Source: Bugula neritina (lineage: Eukaryota > Bryozoa > Gymnolaemata > Cheilostomatida > Bugulidae). Taken from it: a stretch of 64,000 bases of DNA. The translations under genes and the position numbers were made by a program. Positions 13,452-64,000 of the stretch are shown here, piece after piece; position 1 is the first letter of the stretch; every line of letters begins with the position of its first letter. Where the stretch lies: positions 11,914,633 through 11,978,632 of the forward strand of contig OZ037769.1 in NCBI GenBank assembly GCA_964035545.1, written 5' to 3'. Under the pieces are notes generated by a model, which saw only the letters and a program-made list of their open reading frames with translations, ran no database searches and had not been told where the DNA came from.

Positions 13452-15169
13452 ATAATACAGTCAATAAATAAATAAATCTGAGTTGCAATTAGTTTAGACA
13501 GGCACAAGCTGGTTTTGTGTTTTGTATTTGCCATATAGTTTGAAGTTTTCATATATTACTTTCTACACATAATTATAATATTTGGCTAGTTTACCATACT
13601 TACTTATGTTGTACTTTTTATCAGGTTAATTCTAAAGTTGTTGTTGTATTTAGCCTATATGTCTACACATAACCGTAACTATAATGTTTAGTTTGTTCAA
13701 CAAGTTTTACTTGCATTGTACATATTTTTATCAGGTTTCACCGTCAAGCAAAAGGTTAATAAAATAAACTGAAAAGAAAAGTCAAAGATAAACTGGTTAA
13801 TCATATGCAGCATCAGTGCACCTAAACCCGATTAGATTAATGCAAGCAACTCAGACTATAACAAACAGAGTTTGAGGGTTTATCAAAATCCTACATTCTC
13901 TATAAAAGCTTCACCAAATGTTTTACAATGGACAATTTTTATGATGAACGTTCAAATGCACGTTTAAGGCAATCTTTTATTAAAATTATTTTCTACATTC
14001 GAAAAATTTCTTGGTTAATTTGCTTTTCTCTGTGTTTTCGAACGTGTCCTCAAGTGTAAAAAATTACAATTTCTTTGAGCATTCTGAGCATTTAAAAAGC
14101 TTTTCATCTTTTCTCATACACTTTAAAATAATTGCTGCATTACAGTTTCGTGAGTAAGCAACATACATACTTCAACAACTATATACATTACTACAGCACT
14201 CTAATTATAGCTACTCCAAGTTTAATAGTTACACTGTGTCATTTCTGAGTAAATCACTATAACATTTTGTCTCTATTTCATTAATTAAAATTAGTGATAC
14301 CATTTGAAATATGCCGTTTTTTGCCAAAAACAAATCAATGTACCATACATAATTTTAATTTTAGTGTTCTCCGACTGGCATACCAGCTCAAGAGTTATGA
14401 ACTCATGCTACAGGACTCTTGGTGTATATAGAGCCACAGTTTACTATAGGTGCCACCTATCATGTGAATAATATGCAAAGATTCTGTCTGCAAATAAGTG
14501 TTTGCATTAAAATTTTTGTAGTCTCAGCATTTCTGTCACTTTCGAAAGCAGCTTTCAACAGTCATATTTTGAAATGCACGCCTCAAACTGCCTGTTGCTT
14601 GCAATGCAATTTTATTAGCTTCTAAGTTAACCAATTTCCAAAATAATCTTCATCGGACTTTTAAAAAGATTTCAAGACAAAGCATGTTATTGCAACCATA
14701 ATATTTGCAGTTTTGCAAACGTTCTACTATTTATCAGCTGATAATCTGTTGAATATGGTAAATAGCTGCAACACTTGATGTATAAGGTTAGTCAAATTAC
14801 GTTATATGAAAGCTGGAGAGTGAATTCATTGATAAAAACACATTTCCAAATCAAAGAAGAGAACCAGTCTAAACTTCATTGTATCTAAATAGGTTTTTTC
14901 CAGTCAAGTCAACACAATTAGGCGCAAGTTTAGTCTTCTAACTAAAACATTTTACATAATATTTCTTTCCTGACAATGGAAGTTACATGTTCTTACATTA
15001 GCAGTATGTGCATGAGCTCTCAGCATGTTGAGCTAACATTCTCTGCAAGCATAGCTATAACATTCCTAGCACATGCAGTGCAATGACAAGTGTTCTAAAC
15101 TTAGTGTTTTAGTTTATTTTAGCTACAGCTTCTGTTGTTAATAACTTTATATTCTTTCCATCAATATAG
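13452..15169. other. Non-coding AT-rich stretch, no gene seen
   Basis: No coding exon, RNA gene or repeat could be supported here. Upstream exons of the terminal exon at 15170 would be expected here or further left, but none was recognised. Confidence 0.4.
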
Positions 15170-15279
15170 GAATTGATGGCACACCTGAGAGAATTAATTT
15201 ACCCAGACTTTTTGGCAAAACTGATAAAGAGGAACTGCCTGAAAATGACTTCAATTTAGCTATGATGAATGCACATTAG
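15170..15279 (+). CDS. Orphan terminal coding exon, function unknown
   Basis: Follows an acceptor (TCAATATAG at 15161-15169). It reads in phase 1 as a hydrophilic 36-residue tail: a GIDGTPERINLPRLFG stretch, then acidic KTDKEELPEND, ending FNLAMMNAH and TAG at 15277-15279. An AATAAA lies 120 bases later. Composition and codon use look coding, but no partner exon was found between the retroelement and this point. It could be an alternative last exon of the upstream transporter gene (whose introns 1-3, 6 and 8 are phase 1), the end of an otherwise unseen gene, or a relic. Confidence 0.35.
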
Positions 15280-15965
15280 CAGTTTCATGGGTCGTGTGAC
15301 TAAGCTTGGGTAACTCAAACACTGCCAGGCTCGGTCCAGTTTTTGAAAACATTTCCAACATTGATAGGCTCATATAAATTACTATATACTATACTTGAAA
15401 TAAAGTGACTAAACAGTTGTTAATTGATTTTCTATAGCCTTTCTGCAAATGATAATTTTTTAGCTAAAAGCTATATAACTGCAAGATCTGTCATATTTGA
15501 ATACATATAACCTCAGGCTACTGACTCCACCGTATAATTTAATTCAGTTTTATATTGAAAAGTTGGTTGACAAATATTTTAAACATGCATGGTCACTTCT
15601 ATATTCATTCTCATGGGTGCCTAACCTTATTAATACTGATATCTATAGTTTTATCGTGAAACATCAACAGCAGTTGAATTCTGCTGTCTCATTTTAAGCA
15701 ATTAGTTAAATAGAACTGATGGATCTATTAAGACATTCTAAATATCTAACTTCTTTCTAATGGTCATTGTAGGTATTGAAAAGCTTGTCAACAATTATGT
15801 GAATGGTCTATTATATAATAATGCTCTATATCATATATCTCTATTGTTGGCACACAATATAGCTACTACATATACAATAATATGTTCCTTTCAAATAAAA
15901 GTTGGTTTTAGGCTCTAGCTGTGCTTAACTTGTATTATTTTATAAATGCTCATGCCAAAAGAAAG
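15280..15965. other. Upstream flank of the first CLCA gene
   Basis: AT-rich sequence. TATAAA at 15941-15946 is only 20 bases before the chosen ATG (15966), too close to act as a TATA box for that start. A GGTTTTAG at 15904-15911 could be the acceptor of a 5' UTR intron. No other feature seen. Confidence 0.4.
15399..15404 (+). terminator. AATAAA polyadenylation signal after the orphan exon
   Basis: AATAAA 120 bases downstream of the TAG at 15279, at a distance fitting a 3' UTR end for the orphan exon. Confidence 0.4.
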
Positions 15966-31080
<15,115 letters not shown>

Positions 31081-31081
31081 T

Positions 31082-31251
<170 letters not shown>

Positions 31252-31259
31252 TTCTATAA

Positions 31260-31860
31260 TTAAAAATGAATCAAAAGAACTCAATATTTCGAAAAATAGA
31301 GTATTTATATTTGGTACTAATACAATTTTTGATATAAAAATAAACTTAGATCTTCATTCTATTGACTACAATATTGTTTCACGTAGTTCGAGCTACGATC
31401 ATCAGGTCGTTGTGTGTACGCTTGAGTGATTTTGTTTTGAAATTAGTATTGTTAGTGTATTATTACGCTGGAATGTTTTAACTAGCGTCTGTTAAGTGTG
31501 CAAGTAAAAATTTGCGTTTATGTTCACACGTGGTGGAAAGCTCTTTTCGTTTGTTGAGGGAAGATAATTCCGGTTGTTTTAAAATTATATACTTCTCATA
31601 GTTGCATAAATTACATCTATTGGTTAGGTTTGAGTATGATTTGCAAATCTTTAAAATATTCCATTTTAAGATGAATTTCGTTTTGTTGTCTTTTAAATTC
31701 CAGATGTGTCTGCTGAGTTGCGTGCTGTTAGCTTTATCTGCATGTAGGAAAGAGGCTTTGTGGTTCTTGAATCTGGTTTTGAAGGTAGTCGAACAGAGTC
31801 CTATGTATGAATGGCTGGAATTATTGCAGAGCTCAGCAAAATACATCCATTTTAAAATAT
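31260..31860 (-). mobile_element. Penelope-like retroelement 3' fragment with GIY-YIG-type endonuclease remnant
   Basis: The minus-strand frame 31846-31478 (122 codons) matches the C-terminal part of Penelope-like elements: a YIG-type start (SYIGLCSTTFKTRFKNH), then LSRHIWNLKD, then the C-x-L-C pair in NRCNLCNYEK and the LNKRKEL tail. The flank 31430-31330 resembles a Penelope 3' region (GATGATCGTAGC... GTAGTCAATAGAA). The reverse transcriptase part is absent, so this is a 5'-truncated copy next to the TA tract. Confidence 0.8.
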
Positions 31861-34150
<2,290 letters not shown>

Positions 34151-34157
34151 CATCGTG

Positions 34158-34165
34158 TATAAAAA
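34158..34165 (+). promoter_or_regulatory. TATA box of CLCA gene 2
   Basis: TATAAAAA in the context GTGTATAAAAAGG, 46 bases before the ATG at 34211. Transcription starting about 30 bases downstream would leave a 5' UTR of only about 20-25 bases, in or next to a small AATCGC repeat. Confidence 0.55.
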
Positions 34166-34176
34166 GGCTTTTACTA

Positions 34177-34200
34177 AATCGCAATCGCAATCGCAATCGC
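34177..34200. repeat. Four tandem AATCGC hexamers at the likely transcription start
   Basis: Four exact AATCGC units between the TATA box and the ATG of CLCA gene 2. Confidence 0.9.
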
Positions 34201-34210
34201 AAAAGTTATT

Positions 34211-64000
<29,790 letters not shown>

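Overview
This is an animal (metazoan) nuclear genome window. The genes are split into many short exons with GT-AG introns. The DNA is AT-rich and full of microsatellites, and there are decayed copies of Ty3/gypsy, Penelope-like, non-LTR, SINE-like and MITE-like elements. The gene families (an SLC16-type transporter and CLCA proteins) fit a marine invertebrate, perhaps a lophotrochozoan such as a bryozoan or mollusc. That placement is a guess; the sequence does not fix the species.

Layout: (1) 1549-8122, plus strand: a complete nine-exon monocarboxylate-transporter-like MFS gene (473 codons plus stop). (2) 9640-13451, minus strand: the 5' part of a Ty3/gypsy LTR retroelement (LTR, gag, protease, reverse transcriptase), broken by a 757-bp MITE. 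(3) 15170-15279: an orphan coding-looking terminal exon with a downstream AATAAA. (4) 15966-31080, plus strand: a complete 20-exon CLCA gene (1003 residues) with signal peptide, CLCA N-terminal domain, VWA domain, beta-rich region, FN3-like domain, Thr-rich stalk and C-terminal membrane anchor. (5) 31260-31860: a Penelope-like fragment. (6) 34211 to beyond 64000: a second CLCA gene in tandem, truncated by the window edge. Most of its exons match the first copy in length and all checked exons match in splice phase.

The most striking feature is in this second CLCA gene. Its fourth exon is cut by a 16,975-bp insertion (37352-54326) flanked by a perfect 8-bp duplication, ATTTAAAG. With one copy of the duplication removed, the two exon halves total 121 nt, exactly the length of the intact paralogous exon. 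The termini (CAGTG... / ...ATACTG) and the duplication pattern resemble a hAT transposon. No transposase was found. The insert instead carries old repeats and a set of unidentified exon-like segments.

Both CLCA proteins have Lys-Glu-Phe-Ala-His where the family normally has the zinc-protease motif HExxH, so the first zinc ligand is missing in both. All exon models are read directly from the sequence by splice sites, reading phase and paralogue comparison. No transcript evidence was available.
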